Shown here piece after piece: positions 15,133 to 24,935 of a stretch of DNA of 33,307 bases (positions are counted from its first letter, which is position 1; each line of letters begins with the position of its first letter). Origin of the DNA: Aeromonas media (GTDB lineage: Bacteria; Pseudomonadota; Gammaproteobacteria; Enterobacterales; Aeromonadaceae); NCBI RefSeq assembly GCF_000819985.1, contig NZ_CDBZ01000084.1, positions 378 to 33,684 of the forward strand, read 5' to 3'. The notes below the pieces were generated by a model. That model was not told where the DNA came from and did no database searches. It saw only the letters and a program-made list of their open reading frames with translations. Made by a program: the position numbers and the translations under genes.

Positions 15133-16089
15133 TCACTCATCTTCCGGGGTATCGGGGTCCCGCTTGGCCCTGGGGTGGGCGCTGTCATACACCTTGGCCA
15201 GATGCTGGAAGTCGAGGTGGGTATAGATCTGGGTGGTGGAGAGATCGGCGTGGCCCAGCAGCTCCTGCACCGCCCGCAGGTCCCCGGAGGACTCCAGCAT
15301 GTGGGTGGCGAAGCTGTGGCGCAGCTTGTGGGGATGGACGTGGGCATTGAGGGCCTGCTTGTTGCCCCAGCCGTCGAGCCGCTCCTGTACCGAGCGGGCC
15401 GACAGCCGCTGCCGGCGTTTCGAGACGAACAATGCCTCCCCCTCGTCCCCCGCCAGCGCTGGCCGCACCTTGAGCCACTTGTGCAACCACTCCACCGCCA
15501 TTCTGCCCATGGGCAGCACCCGCTCCCGCGATCCCTTGCCGGTGACCCTGAGCTGGCGCTCGTCGAGCTTCACGTCCGCGAGGTTGAGCCCCACCAGCTC
15601 GGCGAGGCGCAGGCCGGAGGAGTACATCAGCTCCATGATGGCGCGATCCCGCACCGCCAGCGGATCCTGCTCGTCGGTGATGTTGAGCAGCTGGTACATC
15701 TCGTCCACGTCGAGGTTTTTCGGCAGCGGCCGCCCCTGTTTGGGGGTGACGATGCCACGGGCCGGGTTGGCAGCGAGCCGCCCTTGGCGCACCTGCCAGT
15801 CGCAGAAGCTGCGCAGGGCGGAGACCTTGGTGGCGAGCGATCGGGGGGCGAGGCCGGCCTTGTGCATCCGGGTCACCAGGCTGCGCACCTGGCTCGCCTC
15901 GAGCCGGGCCCAATCGCTCAGGCCAAGCCTGACCAGCTCGGCGGCCATAGCCTCCAGATGGGCCTGATAGTTGCTGCGGGTATGAGGGCTGAGCTGGCGC
16001 TCGACCCTCAGGTATTCGATAAAGGCCGTGAGCTCCCCCGCCAAGGCGGGGGGCAGAGGGTCGGCGGCAGGAAGGGGGGCCTTAGCCAC
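15133..16089 (-). CDS. xerC: Tyrosine recombinase XerC
   Basis: The 318-residue protein is a tyrosine recombinase that with XerD resolves chromosome dimers at dif. The N-terminal SAM-like core-binding domain (about residues 17-100) has [16 protein letters not shown], and the catalytic domain carries Arg in [12 protein letters not shown], the [13 protein letters not shown] box, the [15 protein letters not shown] box and the active-site Tyr in IYTHLDF. I chose the GTG at 16089, which overlaps the DUF484 stop by 8 bases; a longer frame from 16212 would add a cysteine- and tryptophan-rich stretch unlike any XerC. E. coli XerC has 298 residues. The overlap implies translational coupling. Confidence 0.93.
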   Translation of the reverse strand: MAKAPLPAADPLPPALAGELTAFIEYLRVERQLSPHTRSNYQAHLEAMAAELVRLGLSDWARLEASQVRSLVTRMHKAGLAPRSLATKVSALRSFCDWQVRQGRLAANPARGIVTPKQGRPLPKNLDVDEMYQLLNITDEQDPLAVRDRAIMELMYSSGLRLAELVGLNLADVKLDERQLRVTGKGSRERVLPMGRMAVEWLHKWLKVRPALAGDEGEALFVSKRRQRLSARSVQERLDGWGNKQALNAHVHPHKLRHSFATHMLESSGDLRAVQELLGHADLSTTQIYTHLDFQHLAKVYDSAHPRAKRDPDTPEDE

Positions 16090-16762
16090 GAACCAGCTCG
16101 GGCAGACGCATCTGCAGCAGACGGCCCAGCTGACCCAGCAGCAGGGTGTCGTTGTGGGGGGTGAAGTGGCTGGGGTCCGAGCTCGCGAAAGCCAGCACGC
16201 CGAGATCCCCAAGCCGCATCAGGGCCACCGAGTTGACCAGCACGTCGCTGCCGAACAGCGCCTGCTTCTCGCTCTGGTTGAGCCGCCCGAAGTAGTAATC
16301 CGTCCCGGGAAGCCGCTGGCCCAGCAGCTGATCGAGCTGTTTGCCGTCCGCCAGGAAGCGCTGCTCGGGGCCGCTCAGCTGGAATTTCTTCGGGCTGAGC
16401 CAGAGGCGCAGGCCGGTCAGCCGCAACCGCTGCACGAACGCCTTGCCCATCACGGCGCTCAGCTCGAACAGGGTCTGACAGCCATACAGCTCGCCATAGA
16501 GATCCGCATAGACCCGGAAGATCCGCTCGTTCTCGCTGGCGATCCCCATCAACTCGGTGATCTCCTGCTCCAGCTGCTCGATGCGCTCGCGCTGCCTGTC
16601 CAGCTGGCGTTCCACCAGAGAGATGGTGCCCTTGTGCTCATGGGGAATACGGATCCGGTCCAGCATGGCCCCGTGGCGCTGGAAAAACTCGGGGTAACGG
16701 GCCAGGTACTCCAGCACTGTGGCTTCGTCCAACAGTGACTCCTGCCGTTTGAGTTCGCTCAT
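16082..16762 (-). CDS. DUF484 family protein
   Basis: The 226-residue protein is the DUF484 member usually found between dapF and xerC. It starts with a helical region ([59 protein letters not shown], about residues 10-68) that includes a coiled coil, followed by a GAF-like domain (about 75-220). Its role is unknown. The stop overlaps the GTG start of xerC, so expression of the two is likely coupled. The gap to dapF upstream is 82 bp. Confidence 0.9.
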   Translation of the reverse strand: MSELKRQESLLDEATVLEYLARYPEFFQRHGAMLDRIRIPHEHKGTISLVERQLDRQRERIEQLEQEITELMGIASENERIFRVYADLYGELYGCQTLFELSAVMGKAFVQRLRLTGLRLWLSPKKFQLSGPEQRFLADGKQLDQLLGQRLPGTDYYFGRLNQSEKQALFGSDVLVNSVALMRLGDLGVLAFASSDPSHFTPHNDTLLLGQLGRLLQMRLPELVRG

Positions 16763-16844
16763 AACTTGGTTGATCCATCCGAAAAAGGGGCACAGGGCCC
16801 CGACATTACCGTTTGGCTGCGCGGAGGAGGTCCCCGCTCGATGC

Positions 16845-17675
16845 CTATAACTCTATCTGGCCGTCAAAGACATGCTCGGCCGGGCCCGTCATGTAGACCG
16901 GCTGACCCGGCCCCTTCCAGGCGATGGTCAGCTTGCCACCCGGCAGAGTGACGGTGACCCGCTCCCTGAGCTTGCCCTGGCTGATGCCGATCACCACGGC
17001 CGCGCAGGCGCCGGTACCGCAGGCCAGGGTCTCCCCCACCCCGCGCTCGAACACCCGCAACTTGATCTCGCTGGCGCTGACCATCTCCATGAAACCGACG
17101 TTGACCCGCTCGGGGAAACGCTCGTGGCGCTCCATGATGGGCCCCAGGGTCTCCACCGGGGCGTCTGCCACCGAGGGCACCTCGATGACGCAGTGAGGAT
17201 TGCCCATGGAGACGGCACCGCACATCACGGTGTGATCCTGTGCCCGCAGCAGGTAGGTCTTTTCCGCCTTCTGGGCGCGGAACGGGATCTTGCCCGGCTC
17301 GAACTGGGGCACCCCCATGTTGACCGTGACCTGGTTCTCCCCCTCCAGTTGCAGGGTGATGCGGCCACGGGCCGTGCTGACCGCGATGCGATCCCGGTTG
17401 ACCAGCCCCTTCAGGCGCACGAAGCGGGCGAAACAGCGGGCACCGTTGCCGCACTGCTCCACCTCGCTGCCATCGGCATTGAAGATGCGGTAATGGAAGT
17501 CGAGCTCGGGATCATAGGGCGGCTCCACCAGCAGCAGCTGATCGAAGCCGATGCCAAAGTGGCGATCCGCCAGCTTCTTGATGACGTCGTTGCTGAAGAA
17601 CACCTTCTGGGTGACACCGTCCACCACCATGAAGTCGTTGCCCAGGCCATGCATTTTGGAAAACTCAATCAACAT
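16845..17675 (-). CDS. dapF: Diaminopimelate epimerase
   Basis: The 276-residue enzyme converts LL- to meso-diaminopimelate for lysine and peptidoglycan synthesis. The two catalytic cysteines are clear: Cys75 in [13 protein letters not shown] and Cys219 in [12 protein letters not shown]. The opening [19 protein letters not shown] is the family signature and fixes the start. E. coli DapF has 274 residues. The 96-bp gap to the upstream lysA gene has no clear terminator, so the two probably share a message. Confidence 0.96.
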   Translation of the reverse strand: MLIEFSKMHGLGNDFMVVDGVTQKVFFSNDVIKKLADRHFGIGFDQLLLVEPPYDPELDFHYRIFNADGSEVEQCGNGARCFARFVRLKGLVNRDRIAVSTARGRITLQLEGENQVTVNMGVPQFEPGKIPFRAQKAEKTYLLRAQDHTVMCGAVSMGNPHCVIEVPSVADAPVETLGPIMERHERFPERVNVGFMEMVSASEIKLRVFERGVGETLACGTGACAAVVIGISQGKLRERVTVTLPGGKLTIAWKGPGQPVYMTGPAEHVFDGQIEL

Positions 17676-17771
17676 CTTCTTTCCCTGCGCAGTTCAGGCC
17701 GTCACGAAGGTCGTCCACAGCCCCATGGATCCTGGAAAAATCTGTCACCGTCTTGCGTTCCTGTGGCCGGC

Positions 17772-19022
17772 TCACGGCAGCAGGTGCTCGCCGCGCCAGA
17801 GGTCGGCCAGCTGCTCCCGCTCACGGATGAGATGGGCCTGGTCACCGTCCACCAGCACCTCGGCCGCACGGGGACGGGTGTTGTAGTTGGACGACATGGT
17901 GAAGCCGTAGGCCCCGGCGGAACGCACCGCCAGCAGGGAGCCCTCGGCAATCGCCAGGGTACGCTCCTTGCCGAGGAAGTCACCGGTCTCGCACACCGGG
18001 CCCACCACGTCGTACAGCGCCTTCTCGTGGGTCGTGCGGCTGTCCACCTCGATGATGTTCATCCAGGCGCCGTAGAGGGAGGGACGCAGCAGATCGTTCA
18101 TGCCGGCGTCGATCAGCGCGAAGTTGCGGGTCTCGCCGGGCTTCAAGAACTCGACCCGGGTCAGCAGCACGCCGGCATTGGCGACGATGGCGCGGCCCGG
18201 CTCGAACAGCAGGGTCAGATCCCGACCCGCCAGCTTCTGTTTGAGCGCCTCGGCGTACTCGGTCGGATGCGGCGGCTGCTCGGCGCCATAGTTGACCCCG
18301 AGACCCCCACCCACGTCCAGGTGATGGATGTGGATGCCTTCGGCCGCCAGCTCGTCAATGAGCTTCAGCAGCTTGTCGGCCGCTTCCATAAAGGGATTGA
18401 GCTCGGTGAGCTGGGAGCCGATATGGCAATCCACCCCCTTGATCTCGATGTGGGCCATGGCCGCCGCCTTGCGGTAGATGGCAGGCGCCTGCTCGATGGG
18501 GATGCCGAATTTGTTCTGCTTGAGGCCGGTGGAGATATAGGGGTGAGTGCCCGCATCGATATCCGGGTTGACCCGTACCGAGACCCGCGCCTTCTTGCCC
18601 ATGCTGCCAGCGACCCGGTTCAGGCGCTCCAGCTCTGCTTCCGACTCCAGGTTGAAGCAGAGGATCTCTTTCTCCAGCGCGAGGCGCATCTCGGCCTCAC
18701 TCTTGGCGACGCCGGAGAAGACCACCTTGGCCGGGTCTCCCCCCGCCGCCAGCACCCGTGACAGCTCCCCGCCGGAGACGATGTCAAAGCCCGAGCCGAG
18801 GCGCGCCAGCAGGTTGAGCAGGGCCAGGTTGGAGTTGGCCTTGACCGCGTAGCAGATCAGATGGGGAATGTCGCCCGCAGCCTGATCGAAGGCGTGCCAG
18901 TGGCGCTCAAGAGTGGCGCGAGAGTAGACATACAACGGGGTGCCGTACTGGTCGGCGAGCTGTTGCAGGGGAAGCTGCTCGGCCTGAAGCTGGCCGTCGG
19001 CGTCGTAGTTAAAGTGATCCAA
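17772..19022 (-). CDS. lysA: Diaminopimelate decarboxylase
   Basis: The 416-residue enzyme removes CO2 from meso-diaminopimelate to give lysine. It is an alanine-racemase-fold PLP enzyme: Lys61 in CYAVKANSN forms the Schiff base, HHLDVGGGLGVNY holds the phosphate-binding glycines, and CETGDFLGKER supplies the cysteine that contacts substrate. The C-terminal beta domain ends with the SSNYNTRPRAAEVLVDGD region. It sits 20 bases after lptM, and dapF follows. In E. coli lysA is elsewhere under LysR, so the arrangement here differs. Confidence 0.96.
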   Translation of the reverse strand: MDHFNYDADGQLQAEQLPLQQLADQYGTPLYVYSRATLERHWHAFDQAAGDIPHLICYAVKANSNLALLNLLARLGSGFDIVSGGELSRVLAAGGDPAKVVFSGVAKSEAEMRLALEKEILCFNLESEAELERLNRVAGSMGKKARVSVRVNPDIDAGTHPYISTGLKQNKFGIPIEQAPAIYRKAAAMAHIEIKGVDCHIGSQLTELNPFMEAADKLLKLIDELAAEGIHIHHLDVGGGLGVNYGAEQPPHPTEYAEALKQKLAGRDLTLLFEPGRAIVANAGVLLTRVEFLKPGETRNFALIDAGMNDLLRPSLYGAWMNIIEVDSRTTHEKALYDVVGPVCETGDFLGKERTLAIAEGSLLAVRSAGAYGFTMSSNYNTRPRAAEVLVDGDQAHLIREREQLADLWRGEHLLP

Positions 19023-19042
19023 GGGGGCGGTTCCTTCCTAGA

Positions 19043-19249
19043 TTATTGCGGCGCGGCCTCGGAGGCCGGTTTGGCGGTCGCAGGCGAGGCGGCTTGCGGT
19101 GTACTCTCTGTCTTGGGCTGTGCCGGTGTTTGCTCAGTGGAGACGGGCTGCTCGGCCGGTGGCATGTAGAGCGGCCCCGTCAGGCCACAGGCGGCCAACC
19201 CGAACGACAGCGACGCGGCAAACAGGCACTTGGTGAACTGGGTAATCAT
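19043..19249 (-). CDS. lptM: LPS translocon maturation lipoprotein LptM
   Basis: The 68-residue protein has a lipoprotein signal peptide (lipobox LAAC, Cys21) followed at once by GLTGPLYMPP, the conserved LptM/YifL motif (CGLKGPLYFPP in E. coli). The tail is disordered, rich in Pro, Thr, Ala and Glu. LptM binds the LptDE outer-membrane complex and helps LptD form its correct disulfides. Its location before dapF-cluster genes and opposite cyaY matches E. coli yifL. Confidence 0.9.
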   Translation of the reverse strand: MITQFTKCLFAASLSFGLAACGLTGPLYMPPAEQPVSTEQTPAQPKTESTPQAASPATAKPASEAAPQ

Positions 19250-19281
19250 AATGGTTCGCTGCGAAAAAATTTTTGGCCCTC

Positions 19282-19287
19282 TATAAT
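19282..19287 (+). promoter_or_regulatory. Probable -10 box of cyaY
   Basis: A perfect TATAAT lies 35 bases before the cyaY ATG in the divergent gap with lptM. No good -35 lies at the normal distance. Confidence 0.4.
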
Positions 19288-19322
19288 CGCACTCACATTG
19301 TTAAAAGCAACAGGATAAACCG

Positions 19323-19637
19323 ATGAAGGATCACGAGTATCACGCCCTGACCGACGCCTTTTTCCAGTATGTGGAAGACGTTATCGACGAGGGGTATCCG
19401 GATATCGACTGCGAGCGGGCCGGCGGTGTGCTGACCCTGAGCTTCGAGAACAAGACCAAGGTCATCATCAACAAGCAGGAGCCCCTGCACCAGATCTGGG
19501 TGGCCACTCGGGAGAACGGCTTCCACTTCGAGCTGCGCGGTGACAGCTGGATCGACAACCGCTTCGGCGACGAGCTCAAGGCTCTGCTGACCCGGGCCTG
19601 CACCACCCAGGCTGGCGAGCCCGTCCGGTTCCCATGA
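19323..19637 (+). CDS. cyaY: Frataxin-like iron protein CyaY
   Basis: The 104-residue protein matches bacterial frataxin. The acidic first helix (HEYHALTDAFFQYVEDVIDEGYPDIDCE, about residues 4-31) carries the iron-binding face, and the sheet has LTLSFENKTKVIINKQEPLHQIWVATRENGFHFEL with the conserved Gln-Ile-Trp. CyaY binds IscS and tunes iron-sulfur cluster assembly. The following esterase gene starts at the ATGA that holds the cyaY stop, so the two are translationally coupled. Confidence 0.96.
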   Translation: MKDHEYHALTDAFFQYVEDVIDEGYPDIDCERAGGVLTLSFENKTKVIINKQEPLHQIWVATRENGFHFELRGDSWIDNRFGDELKALLTRACTTQAGEPVRFP

Positions 19638-20305
19638 TGGCAGAGCCCTCCATGATGGATCTGCATCCCCAGGGCGCCCGTCACGCGGTGGTCTGGCTGC
19701 ACGGGCTGGGGGATTCCGGTGCAGGCCTCGCCCCGCTGGTGGAAGCGCTGGCCCTGCCCACCGACCTGCCCGTCCGCCATCTGCTGCCCGATGCGCCCGA
19801 GCGGCCCATTACCATCAACATGGGCTACAAGATGCGCGGCTGGTACGACATCAAGAGCTTCGAGGATCCGGCGGATCGCGCCGTGGAGTCCCATGTGCGC
19901 GAGTCCGCCGATCGTATCGCAGCCCTGCTGGATCAGCTGGTAGCCGAGGGCTTCGCTCCCGAGCATATCGTGCTGGCCGGCTTCTCCCAGGGCGGGGTCA
20001 TCGCCTCCTTCACCGCCCTGCGCTATCAAGCAAAGCTGGCGGGCCTACTCTGCATGTCCACCTATCTGGCGGCGCCCGAGCAACTGGTCGAGGAGATGAG
20101 CGAGGCCGCCCGCGCCCTGCCCATCTGCTACATGCACGGCATCTATGACGACGTGGTGAGCCTCTCCATGGGCTGGGATGCCAAGAACCGTCTGGAAGCG
20201 GCGGGACTCAGCCCAGAGTGGCACGAGTACCCGATGCGCCACGAGATCTGCCGCCCCCAGCTCGACGAGATCCGTCGCTGGCTGCTGGCCCGCCTCGGCG
20301 CCTGA
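19634..20305 (+). CDS. Carboxylesterase / acyl-protein-thioesterase-like hydrolase
   Basis: The 223-residue alpha/beta hydrolase has VVWLHGLGDSG (about residues 19-29, the oxyanion region), the nucleophile elbow GFSQGG with Ser118, HGIYDDVV with Asp172 as likely acid, and His203 in YPMRHEICRP. It belongs to the phospholipase/carboxylesterase family (PF02230) that includes EstB of Pseudomonas; the natural ester is not known. The start overlaps the cyaY stop by four bases. No signal peptide is present, so it acts in the cytoplasm. Confidence 0.88.
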   Translation: MMAEPSMMDLHPQGARHAVVWLHGLGDSGAGLAPLVEALALPTDLPVRHLLPDAPERPITINMGYKMRGWYDIKSFEDPADRAVESHVRESADRIAALLDQLVAEGFAPEHIVLAGFSQGGVIASFTALRYQAKLAGLLCMSTYLAAPEQLVEEMSEAARALPICYMHGIYDDVVSLSMGWDAKNRLEAAGLSPEWHEYPMRHEICRPQLDEIRRWLLARLGA

Positions 20306-20326
20306 TCCCGCACTGCGGATACGATA

Positions 20327-20354
20327 ACGGCCTGCATCAGCAGGCCGTTTGCTT
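20327..20354 (+). terminator. Terminator after the esterase gene
   Basis: A perfect 9-bp stem (ACGGCCTGC at 20327-20335, complement at 20340-20348) with loop ATCA is followed by TTTGCTTT. It lies between converging transcripts of the esterase and cyaA genes. Confidence 0.8.
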
Positions 20355-20382
20355 TCATCCCGTTGGCGATGTGCCCGGCACA

Positions 20383-22902
20383 TCACCCGACTTCCCGGGC
20401 CGCCCCCGGATTGTCCCGCTGCGGACTCTGGCTGCGGTAGGGGATCACCTCCAGCTTGTCGCCCATCTGCACGATCTCGTAATACTGGGGCAGGTTGAAG
20501 TTGCTGAACTGGCCCGCATCGCTGAAGCGCTCGTGGCCCGAGGTGTAGAAGCGGTTAACTCCCTGCACCAACTCATCCTTGTTGCCGGCGAAGTGCTGGT
20601 AGATCTCCACCCGATTCGCCTCGTCCAGGATATAGATGTTGGTGCCCGCATCCCGGGTGTCGAAGAAGAACTGCACCAGCCCTTCGCTCGCGTAGGCATC
20701 GACAATGCCGGGCAGATGCTGGCTGTGGGTCTTGTCGAGGCGCAGCGGCAGGTGATCCAGCTTGTTGTGGGAGATGTGGCGGTAGAAGTCGATGGCGTTT
20801 TCCAGCTTCTTCACCGACACCCCGCGCCGCTCGAAGAAGATGCCGTACTTCTCTTTCCCCAGCGCCAGCGTCTTGACCAACTGCTGCTTGTCCCGGGCCA
20901 GGCGCAGTTCGATGCACTCGGCCACCAGTTGCTGGAAGCGGGTACGCACCAGGGAGCGGAAGTGCTGGCTGTAACAGAACACCTCTATCATCTCGGGGGC
21001 GGCGGCATCCTGGTGCATCTTGCCGAGTATGGTGGTGAGGGCATCCACCACCGCTTCCTCTCCCTCGAAGTGCAGGGTGCGGATCTCGCTCCAGGAGTTG
21101 CGATAGACGAGATCCACCGATCCCACCAGGCACTCCTGGTTGCGGCCGAAGGAGAAGACGTCGGCGGCATTGGCATCGAACTCGATCACCTGCCCCACCC
21201 AGTGGCTTGACGGGTCCGTCTCCAGGTTCAGGAAGATGGAGAGTTGGCGGATCTCGCACGGCCGGCTCAGCGCCAGGTTGGTGGCGCGGGGATACTTGAC
21301 CGGGAAGGTGCCGGAGAGATCGCGGCAGAACTGGTGCAGATTGTCGATGTGCAGATCCGAGCCCTGATTGAACAGGTGCACCCGGGACTGGGGAGTAAGC
21401 AGGCCGTTGAAATAGGCCCAGGCCACCAGCTTGCTGATGTAGCCATTATATTCGAGCGGCGCCCGACCGATGATGTCGGCGGGCTCCAGGGAATGCTTGT
21501 AGAGATACCAGCCGGCGCGATTCAGGCGACCGTGCGGCACCTGCACCAGGCTGAGATCCGGCTCGCCGAGATCCGGCGCTATCTTGAGGTTGATCCGCTG
21601 CACCTTGCCCGGCAGGCTCTCGAAGGCGGCATAGAGCTTGCGCGACAGTATGCCGATGTCTTCCGGATTGATGGACTCGCTGATGTTGTTACGCCGGGCG
21701 AACTGGATGAGGTTGCGGTAGCTCTGCATCAGGGCCTCCAGCAACTCGGCGTAGGCCACCTTGACGTCCTCGACCTTCCACTCCTGGCGATGATCCAGGT
21801 GATGCAGCCGCTCCGGGCTCCAGCCCCAGTAGGCCACCAGCTGGGCCATCTGCTCCCGGCGCCAGTCCGGGGAGTGATCTTCCTTGGGGTGGCTCAGGCC
21901 GTCACACACCTTCAGATAGAAGCAGCGGCGCACCAGATCCAGGCGCTGCATGTCGCCGATGGATTTCAGGTAGTTGGTCACCTTGTCCAGCATCAGGCAG
22001 TAGTTGTCGAGTCGGTAGTGCATCCCCTCGTTGTGCTGGAACCAGTCGCGGCTGGTCACCGACAGCAGCCGGGTGTTGGGATACTCGTGGGAGTAGGCCT
22101 CCATCAGCACCGACTTGAGCACCGCCTTGTAGGGGGAATCTATGCCCTTGTAGAGCTGCCACAGGGCGGAGCCGAAGTACTCCTCGGCGGGGATGCGGTC
22201 AAAGCCCCCCAGATCGAGCCAGTCGTCCTGGCTCAACTTGCCATGGGCGAACAGGCCGTTGACGTAGTCGTCGTAGTGATCGTCATATTCGGCCGGCACC
22301 AGATACCAGAGCAGCCGCTTGCCCGCGATGTGCATGGCACTGCGATAGAACTCGTCGAGCAGCAGCAGGTGCTGGGCGCTGCCGCAGCTCTCCCCCTGCA
22401 TCTGGGCATCGTTGCGCTGGCGGAACTTGTCTTCGGGGATCAGGAAGAAGTTGAGATCGACTCCGCGCTGCTCGGCCCACAGGGAGAGGTGCTGGCACTT
22501 CTGCTCCAGCAGGGCGAGGCGCTCACTCGACAGACCGGCCACGTGACAGACCCAGATGTCGAGATCTGAGTGGCAGCACTGACCGATGGAGGAGGTACTG
22601 CCCATGGAGTAGAGACCCTGGATCGACTTGTCGTGGGTGCTGAGGCCGCCCTGACAGTTGGCGTTCTGGCACAGATCATGGATGAAGGCCTGCTGGGCCT
22701 CGTTGGCGACGAAACTCCAGATACCATGAGGCACGTCCCCAGCCACATAACCGGGCAGGAGGGGATGATTGAAGTGCAGCATGACAGGCAGCAGTTGAAA
22801 GACCTGCTGCCCATAGCGACTCATGAGATCCAACGCTCGTTGCGTCTTGAGACGATTCAGCTCGTCGTAGCGCGCCACCAGCGTGTCCAGTTTTACCAGC
22901 AA
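20383..22902 (-). CDS. cyaA: Class I adenylate cyclase
   Basis: The protein makes cyclic AMP from ATP. The N-terminal catalytic part has the nucleotidyltransferase motif [20 protein letters not shown] (about residues 101-120), and the C-terminal part is the glucose-responsive regulatory region. I favour a TTG start at 22902, giving 839 residues: [18 protein letters not shown] aligns without gaps to the first 18 residues of E. coli CyaA, which also begins at TTG, and AGG lies seven bases upstream. An ATG at 22953 would add 17 residues with no counterpart. A CRP-like site lies 55-74 bases upstream of the TTG, suggesting feedback repression by CRP-cAMP. The TTG start should keep expression low. 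Confidence 0.95.
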   Translation of the reverse strand: MLVKLDTLVARYDELNRLKTQRALDLMSRYGQQVFQLLPVMLHFNHPLLPGYVAGDVPHGIWSFVANEAQQAFIHDLCQNANCQGGLSTHDKSIQGLYSMGSTSSIGQCCHSDLDIWVCHVAGLSSERLALLEQKCQHLSLWAEQRGVDLNFFLIPEDKFRQRNDAQMQGESCGSAQHLLLLDEFYRSAMHIAGKRLLWYLVPAEYDDHYDDYVNGLFAHGKLSQDDWLDLGGFDRIPAEEYFGSALWQLYKGIDSPYKAVLKSVLMEAYSHEYPNTRLLSVTSRDWFQHNEGMHYRLDNYCLMLDKVTNYLKSIGDMQRLDLVRRCFYLKVCDGLSHPKEDHSPDWRREQMAQLVAYWGWSPERLHHLDHRQEWKVEDVKVAYAELLEALMQSYRNLIQFARRNNISESINPEDIGILSRKLYAAFESLPGKVQRINLKIAPDLGEPDLSLVQVPHGRLNRAGWYLYKHSLEPADIIGRAPLEYNGYISKLVAWAYFNGLLTPQSRVHLFNQGSDLHIDNLHQFCRDLSGTFPVKYPRATNLALSRPCEIRQLSIFLNLETDPSSHWVGQVIEFDANAADVFSFGRNQECLVGSVDLVYRNSWSEIRTLHFEGEEAVVDALTTILGKMHQDAAAPEMIEVFCYSQHFRSLVRTRFQQLVAECIELRLARDKQQLVKTLALGKEKYGIFFERRGVSVKKLENAIDFYRHISHNKLDHLPLRLDKTHSQHLPGIVDAYASEGLVQFFFDTRDAGTNIYILDEANRVEIYQHFAGNKDELVQGVNRFYTSGHERFSDAGQFSNFNLPQYYEIVQMGDKLEVIPYRSQSPQRDNPGAAREVG

Positions 22903-22956
22903 TGCCCTACCTATGGGGAAGAGAAATGACGCACCAAAACGGGGAGACGTCAAAAA

Positions 22957-22976
22957 AGTGTGATCATGTTAACAAT
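22957..22976 (-). promoter_or_regulatory. CRP-like site upstream of cyaA
   Basis: TGTGA (22959-22963), a six-base spacer and TAACA (22970-22974) match the CRP half-sites TGTGA and TCACA at 9 of 10 positions. Its place just upstream of the cyaA start is like the CRP site of E. coli cyaA P2, where CRP-cAMP represses. Confidence 0.55.
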
Positions 22977-23090
22977 GCAAACAGCAGTGGTAAACAAGCC
23001 CGCACACAATCACCGGATTATTTCTGGCACGCCCAGTAACGGTATCAGTAGAAAGCAATAAAAAATAATATTTTCAATTAGTTGCCATCA

Positions 23091-23096
23091 TATAAT
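23091..23096 (+). promoter_or_regulatory. Probable -10 box of the hem operon
   Basis: A perfect TATAAT lies 129 bases before the hemC start chosen here. The -35 is weak (ATATTTT region at 23067-23074). Confidence 0.45.
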
Positions 23097-23224
23097 GACC
23101 GAGTGAAAATTATTTTCAGCGACCCTTTTTGAGCTTGGCCCCGCTTTTGCCGGCTGCGTCATGAAAGCCCATGCAAAGGGTGGTAAGATCGTTTTCCTCA
23201 CTAAAGATGAAACAACTGATTGAT

Positions 23225-24154
23225 ATGGCAGCCCGAACCCTGAGAATTGCCACTCGCAAGAGCCCACTGGCCCTGTGGCAGGCCAACTTTGTAAAAGATC
23301 GGCTGGAAGCCCTCTATCCCGACCTGCGAGTCGAACTGGTCCCCATGAGCACCCAGGGTGACAAGATCCTGGATACCCCGCTGGCCAAGGTCGGCGGCAA
23401 GGGGCTCTTCGTCAAGGAGCTGGAGACTGCCATGCTGGAAGGCCGGGCCGACATCGCCGTCCACTCCATGAAAGATGTGCCGGTGGAGTTCCCCGAGGGG
23501 CTAGGCCTGCACACCATCTGTGAACGCGAAGACCCGCGCGATGCCTTCGTCTCCAACCGTTTCAAGCAGATAGACGAGCTGCCCCAAGGGGCCGTGGTCG
23601 GCACCTCCAGCCTGCGCCGCCAGTGCCAGCTGCGGGCCGCCCGCCCTGATCTCGTGATCCGCGACCTGCGCGGCAACGTCAATACCCGCCTTGCCAAGCT
23701 GGATGCCGGCGAGTACGACGCCATCATACTCGCCGCCGCCGGCCTGAAACGGCTGGAGATGGCCCATCGCATCACCGCCTTCATCGAGCCGGAGCAGAGC
23801 CTGCCCGCCAACGGCCAGGGTGCCGTCGGCATCGAGTGTCGTCTGGACGATGTTGAGCTGCACGCCCTGCTGGCACCGTTGGAACACGCCGAGACCCGGA
23901 TCAGGGTGCTGACCGAGCGCGCCATGAACCGTGCCCTGCAGGGGGGCTGTCAGGTTCCTATCGGTGCCTATGCCCTGGTGCAGGGGGACGAGATCTGGCT
24001 GCGCGGCCTGGTTGGAAGCCCGGATGGCACCCAGGTGATCCGGGACGAGATCCGCGGACCCCTGACCGATGGCGAGGCGCTCGGCCACACCCTGGCCCAG
24101 CGCCTGCTGGCCGATGGTGCCGACGCCATTCTTGCCGAGGTCTACCGGGCATGA
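23225..24154 (+). CDS. hemC: Hydroxymethylbilane synthase (porphobilinogen deaminase)
   Basis: The 309-residue enzyme joins four porphobilinogens into hydroxymethylbilane. Family segments include [47 protein letters not shown] and LRGNVNTRL. Cys242 in [10 protein letters not shown] binds the dipyrromethane cofactor; this number equals that of the E. coli enzyme when the ATG at 23225 is used, which supports this start over in-frame ATGs at 23171 and 23207. No strong ribosome site precedes any of them. It is the first gene of hemC-hemD-hemX-hemY. Confidence 0.95.
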   Translation: MAARTLRIATRKSPLALWQANFVKDRLEALYPDLRVELVPMSTQGDKILDTPLAKVGGKGLFVKELETAMLEGRADIAVHSMKDVPVEFPEGLGLHTICEREDPRDAFVSNRFKQIDELPQGAVVGTSSLRRQCQLRAARPDLVIRDLRGNVNTRLAKLDAGEYDAIILAAAGLKRLEMAHRITAFIEPEQSLPANGQGAVGIECRLDDVELHALLAPLEHAETRIRVLTERAMNRALQGGCQVPIGAYALVQGDEIWLRGLVGSPDGTQVIRDEIRGPLTDGEALGHTLAQRLLADGADAILAEVYRA

Positions 24155-24200
24155 GTGCGAATCGGGTCTGCTCATGGTCACAACCACCGAGCGTGGCCTG

Positions 24201-24935
24201 ATGGTCCCGCTGGTGGTGCGCCCGGCCGCCCAGGCCACCGAGCTGGCAGCACTGCTGCGCCAGCACGGTCATGCACCACTGTGCTGCCCGCTGCTGGAAA
24301 CCCGACCGGGCAGTGAACTCCCCCACCTGCCCGAGCTGCTGCCCCAAACGGACATCATCATCGCCGTCAGCGCCCATGCCGTTAAATTTGCTCATCATTT
24401 TCTGTTGCAAACTGGTCTGACCTGGCCACATATTGACTACTTTGCGGTCGGTCAGGCGAGCACGGATGCCTTCAGCGAGGTGGGTGTCCAGGCCCTCTGC
24501 CCGACCGATCCCCGCAGTGAAGGCCTGTTGGCCCTGCCGCCCCTGCAAGGGGTGAGCGGCAAGCGGGTGCTGATCCTGCGCGGCAACGACGGGCGGGATC
24601 TCATCGCCCGAACGCTGGCCTCACGCGGCGCACTGGTGCACTATTGTGCCACCTACGAGCGCCACTACCCCGAGCTCGACGGGGACGCATTGACCCGCCA
24701 CTGGCAGGCAGCCGGCCTCGACAGCCTGCTCATCACCAGTGGTGAACTCTTGCAGCGGTTGCTGGCCCTGGTGCCCGGCCCGCAGCGACCCTGGCTTTAT
24801 GACCGCCTGCTGGTGGTGCCCAGTCCCCGGGTGGCCGAGATGGCCGAGGGAGCTGGTTTTACCCGTATCGTGATTGCCCAAGGTGCATCCAACCAGGCTC
24901 TGGTGGCCGCCCTGGAACTGAGGAAGATGGAATGA
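24201..24935 (+). CDS. hemD: Uroporphyrinogen-III synthase
   Basis: The 244-residue protein closes and inverts ring D of hydroxymethylbilane. The family is poorly conserved, but VVRP at the start, IIAVSAHAVKFA, DYFAVGQASTDAF, GKRVLILRGNDGRDLIARTLASRGA and LLITSGELLQRLL all have clear counterparts in E. coli HemD. The ATG at 24201 gives MVPLVVRPAAQ, which lines up with MSILVTRPSPA; an ATG at 24174 is possible. The stop overlaps the hemX start in ATGA. Confidence 0.92.
   Translation: MVPLVVRPAAQATELAALLRQHGHAPLCCPLLETRPGSELPHLPELLPQTDIIIAVSAHAVKFAHHFLLQTGLTWPHIDYFAVGQASTDAFSEVGVQALCPTDPRSEGLLALPPLQGVSGKRVLILRGNDGRDLIARTLASRGALVHYCATYERHYPELDGDALTRHWQAAGLDSLLITSGELLQRLLALVPGPQRPWLYDRLLVVPSPRVAEMAEGAGFTRIVIAQGASNQALVAALELRKME

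Larger units (their letters stand above)
22903..23224. other. cyaA / hemC divergent control region
   Basis: This A+T-rich gap carries control signals for both operons and no gene. It holds the CRP-like site near cyaA and the hemC -10 box, each listed separately. The stretch 23056-23080 is nearly all A and T, so it may help promoter opening or bind nucleoid proteins. No hairpin terminator was seen. Confidence 0.5.

Noticed and set aside
15085-16164. A 359-codon open frame on the plus strand opposite xerC
   Set aside because: It mirrors xerC codons, with no start signal or domain.
16872-18761. A 629-codon open frame on the plus strand across dapF and lysA
   Set aside because: It is antisense to two clear enzymes, and its His/Asp/Gly/Leu-rich composition has no family resemblance.
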